Source of the DNA: an uncultured Succinatimonas sp.
GTDB taxonomy: Bacteria; Pseudomonadota; Gammaproteobacteria; Enterobacterales; Succinivibrionaceae
Direction: 5' to 3'
Length of the DNA stretch: 28,320 bases
NCBI GenBank assembly: GCA_937880335.1
Contig: CALFLJ010000136.1
Location: 1-28,320, forward strand
Position numbers and translations under genes: made by a program
Shown: positions 25,868-28,320 of the stretch, in pieces
Position numbering within the stretch: the first letter of the stretch is position 1
Layout: every line of letters starts with the position of its first letter
The notes under the pieces: generated by a model
The model's database searches: none
What the model was told of the DNA's origin: nothing
The model's input: the letters and a program-made list of their open reading frames with translations, nothing else

Positions 25868-26060
25868 GAAGATCTGACGCAATCATTTAAGATGATCTGA
25901 AGATTCCCACTCCTAAAATCAGGATCTTCTTAACAGCTTTTAAGACTTAATTTTTATCTAAAAAGATCTGTTTTTTTCTTCGTTAGTGTTTTTTAGTTAA
26001 AGCTATTTTCTTTTTTTTTGTCAACCTCATTTTTTTATTAACTAGCTCTTGCTTACAAGC
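25868..26060. other. IS21 end region between terminal motif and iterons
   Basis: No coding sequence is seen. GATCT occurs at 25871, 25894, 25923 and 25965 with irregular spacing. Runs of T at 25971-25977 and 26012-26020 lie after the last of these. It is probably the terminal binding region of the IS21-type element. Confidence 0.5.
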
Positions 26061-26186
26061 TGATCTTACTTGATTATGCTTTGATCTGGCTTAGGCATGT
26101 GATGATCTTTCTTAGGCATAATTTGATCTGAATACAGCAAGATCTGATCTGACCTAAACATGGTTAGATCTCTTTCCTTTTAACTA
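26061..26186. repeat. Six GATCT-centred repeats at exact 21-bp spacing
   Basis: GATCT occurs at 26062, 26083, 26104, 26125, 26146 and 26167, each exactly 21 bp apart (two helical turns). Units 2, 3 and 5 share a longer core close to TGATCT-n-n-CTTAGGCAT; the others are degenerate after the pentamer. IS21-family elements are known to carry several internal end repeats thought to bind IstA, and this array lies downstream of istB at the element's end. Confidence 0.75.
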
Positions 26187-26213
26187 GTTGTTATTTAATA
26201 TAAAAATATAGAT

Positions 26214-26975
26214 TTATATTAGGTCATTCTCATTGCTAAAATTAATGTCGAAACTACAACGCAAACTTTCTCCTTTTAAGGTTAAAGAATAGTTATTATG
26301 TGCAGCTCTGCTTACAACGGATTCAGCAAGGGTTGTTCCCTGCATTTCTTTAATCCACATAACAGGTGATTTCTGTGATGCTATGATGGTACTCTTACGC
26401 TCATACCTATCATTGAGAATATCAAACAAAACAGCATGTTATTCGGCATCGTAAGGTGTGAGTGCAAAATCATCAAGAACTAAAAGAAATTTGCTTAGTA
26501 ATGATTTTCTTTTATTTTTATAAGCCTGAGTACCTTTAAGCATTAATAGCTCTGAAATTAAATCTTTAGTTGTGTAATAAACAGTTGCGTATCCTGCCAG
26601 ACAAGCTTTACGAGCTAAAGCTACAGCCAGAAAGGACTTTCCAGATGCTGTAGCACCATAAATTGTTAGATTACGGCCTTCTCGTATATACTCTAAAGTA
26701 GCAAGCTTAGCTACGTTGTTTCTAAAATCTGAGCCTCTCTCATCGCTGTAGAGAATGTCCTTAAGCATAGCAGGGTTTGGGAGCCTGGCATAAGTTAATA
26801 AGTATTTCTGACGTTTCATAAAACGATAGTTAACTTCAGCATCAAGAATCTGTGTCAGTAATTCATCTGTACTTAGCCCTTGACTTAAAGATGGCTCATT
26901 CAACATAGCTTCATAGTTTTCAGAAGCTCCACGCAAATCTAATCTCTTTAATAATTCTAATACAGTATTGTTCAT
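26214..26975 (-). pseudogene. istB: IstB helper ATPase of IS21, one ochre stop
   Basis: IstB is an AAA+ ATPase that binds target DNA and stimulates the IstA transposase. The restored protein would have about 253 residues, the usual size. Walker A is GATASGKS at residues 107-114 and Walker B is in FLLVLDDFAL. The frame is broken by a TAA at 26441-26439, between DAE and HAVLFDILNDRY. Homologues typically read YDAEQH here, so a single CAA-to-TAA change explains the break. The C-terminal part (STIIASQKSPVMWIKEM) continues in the same frame. Its ATG overlaps the istA stop (ATGA). Confidence 0.88.
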
Positions 26976-28320
26976 AAGTTTTCTCCAAGAATTTCTCTAA
27001 CCTTGTCGTATTCTTTCTTAATTTCCTCTGTACCACGTAAGTAATTTATGCCATGGTTATCTGCATTCAAATATTGCTTCTCATTCCACTCTAAACGTTC
27101 TGTTTTACCGTACATATAGTTAAAACATATTTGAAGGTAGTTTTTTGAATTAAAAATCTTATCTGGCTCAATGACGTTACAGTGTTCGGTTTTACTCCAT
27201 GCTTTGCGTATAACAGAGTAAGAGGGCAATGAAGCATGGGTACTTAAACACTTAAGGACACAATTGTTATAAGCCTTATAGTCAGCTTTATTGGCTTGAG
27301 GAAGATGCAATATTCCATAACAAATATGGTTTTTAATAAGTCTTGAGAGTTTTTTGACTGGATTTTAGTTATTAATCTTTTAACATCAGGTCCTATATTA
27401 TCAGCCCAGCGACATAACATACTTTCAACACCTTCAAGCTCATATGAGTTTGTTACCAGATGATTAGTTGGGGTATAATCTTTCTTTGTAGAAAGTCCCG
27501 TTTTACCATCCATACGTCTGTATGTAGTGATAAAAGAGCCGTTTGAGTAGAATTTAATGGTATCTGTTAGAATTTCTACCTCAACCATTTGTCCACACCA
27601 CTTAGCAGGTAGAGCGTACTGGTGAGCACAGTATTCGAAAATAGCGGTATCTGGGACTTTCTGCTCAATAAGGTTTTCTGGATATTGATAATCCCAGCAC
27701 ACAGCCTTTCTCATAAAAAGTTTTTCTTGTAAAAACAATTCTTTGCGAGTTTGATTAAAACCTCTTACACGACTGTTATTAAGTTGCTCAACCAATGGTT
27801 TTATATAGGCATTAATCTCGTCAAGAGAATGAAACTCTCTACCTCTACGAATTTCAGATGCTAATCTAGCTCCTGCTAATTTGTTTATGATTCTAACTGT
27901 ACGTTCAACTGTACCTTTATCTTTAGGTGACAAAGGACGACATGGCTGAATTTCTATACCAAAATAATGAGCTAATGCTTGTAGCTTCGGGTTAATTTCA
28001 CCTCCATAAATATCGGCAGATGAAACTGCTCCTTTGAATTTCTATGGCATAAACCAAGGTCATACGTGAGGCTGGTAATACCATTACCATCAATGTTGCA
28101 TTTCGTCTCTTACCGTTTACTTTGTAAGGAATCACAATACCTGTAAAATCAAGTTCTGCTGCATAGCCCATTGGACTTGTTTTTCTAAATACTGGAGAGA
28201 CTTTCTTTTCTCTTGTTCTCCACATGCGTAGGACATGACTTTCTGAATACAGCATTTTTCCTGATACTTCTGCTAATTTTTTATTAGCTTCTGATAGGTA
28301 TAAATCTCTAACAACATTGC
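26972..28320 (-). pseudogene. istA: IstA transposase of IS21, at least two frameshifts, 5' end outside window
   Basis: IstA is the DDE transposase of IS21 elements. Reading enters from the window edge (NVVRDLYLSEANKKLAEVSG) and gives the start of the catalytic core, GYAAELDFTGIVIPYKVNGK. Near 28035 the frame shifts to SSADIYGGEINPKLQALAHY and SPKDKGTVERTVRI, which hold the other acidic positions. Near 27300-27310 it shifts again to GILHLPQANKADYKAYNNC and ends at 26972. At least two indels therefore inactivate the gene. The open stretches at 27998-28255, 27244-27933 and 26972-27310 are fragments of this one gene, not separate genes. Confidence 0.88.

Larger units (their letters stand above)
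25852..28320 (-). mobile_element. IS21-family insertion sequence, partial in window
   Basis: The element contains istA and istB on the minus strand in the standard order with an ATGA overlap. Its right-hand end is most likely the TGTAGGCGATCACTAAG sequence at 25852, exactly where IS3 transposase similarity stops. About 360 bp between that tip and istB hold the repeated GATCT motifs expected of multi-repeat IS21 ends. The other end is outside the window. Both genes are damaged, so the copy is not autonomous. Confidence 0.75.

Noticed and set aside
25868..26186. Replication origin or plasmid iterons because of GATC density and direct repeats
   Set aside because: No rep gene, DnaA-box cluster or partition gene is adjacent, and the repeats lie at the end of an IS21-type element where such arrays are expected.
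1..28320. CRISPR arrays, rRNA and tRNA genes
   Set aside because: No regularly spaced repeats with unique spacers of CRISPR type, no cloverleaf with GGTTCRA-type T-arm and no rRNA signature was seen on reading.

Overview
The window is AT-rich DNA from a motile bacterium. PurL matches the long fused gammaproteobacterial form along its whole length, and TrpS, KdpFABCDE and FliS are also enterobacteria-like. Low GC, flagellin-glycosylation-type genes and decayed insertion sequences suggest a host-associated anaerobic gammaproteobacterium, perhaps Succinivibrionaceae. That placement is inference and I cannot confirm it without a search.

Layout. 1-608: the tail of an unidentified reading frame, a long inverted repeat, and a leader that ends in a terminator-like hairpin before trpS. 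609-1637 (+): trpS, with its own terminator. 1734-8193 (-): a Wadjet/MksBEFG-type SMC plasmid-defence operon, transcribed jetC-jetB-jetA-jetD. The three condensin-like subunits are intact, but jetD (Toprim nuclease) has an in-frame TGA and a frameshift. 8269-12165 (-): purL, whose strong terminator sits directly in front of jetC. 12166-12678: a regulatory-looking gap with several hairpins. 12679-12813 (+): a 44-residue, very basic protein that I do not recognise; its Shine-Dalgarno is separated from the ATG by a perfect hairpin. 13004-16058 (+): fliS, a fliT-like gene and a Maf/DUF115 flagellin glycosyltransferase candidate. 16205-24216 (-): a complete high-affinity potassium system, kdpF-A-B-C-D-E, led by an extra 33-residue single-span membrane peptide and preceded by a KdpE-like box. 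24387-28320: decayed mobile DNA. A nitroreductase gene is cut off by an IS3-family element, which is itself cut by an IS21-family element running off the window. The IS21 end carries six GATCT-centred repeats at an exact 21-bp period.

Working together. The Jet proteins would form a DNA-loop-extruding complex whose nuclease subunit is probably lost or made in pieces. The kdp block is a self-contained sensor-regulator-pump unit for potassium starvation. The flagellar block supplies filament-protein chaperoning and probable glycosylation. The observations most worth checking are the jetC-first gene order with a broken jetD, the hairpin-bridged ribosome binding site, the 21-bp iterons, and the terminator in the trpS leader.
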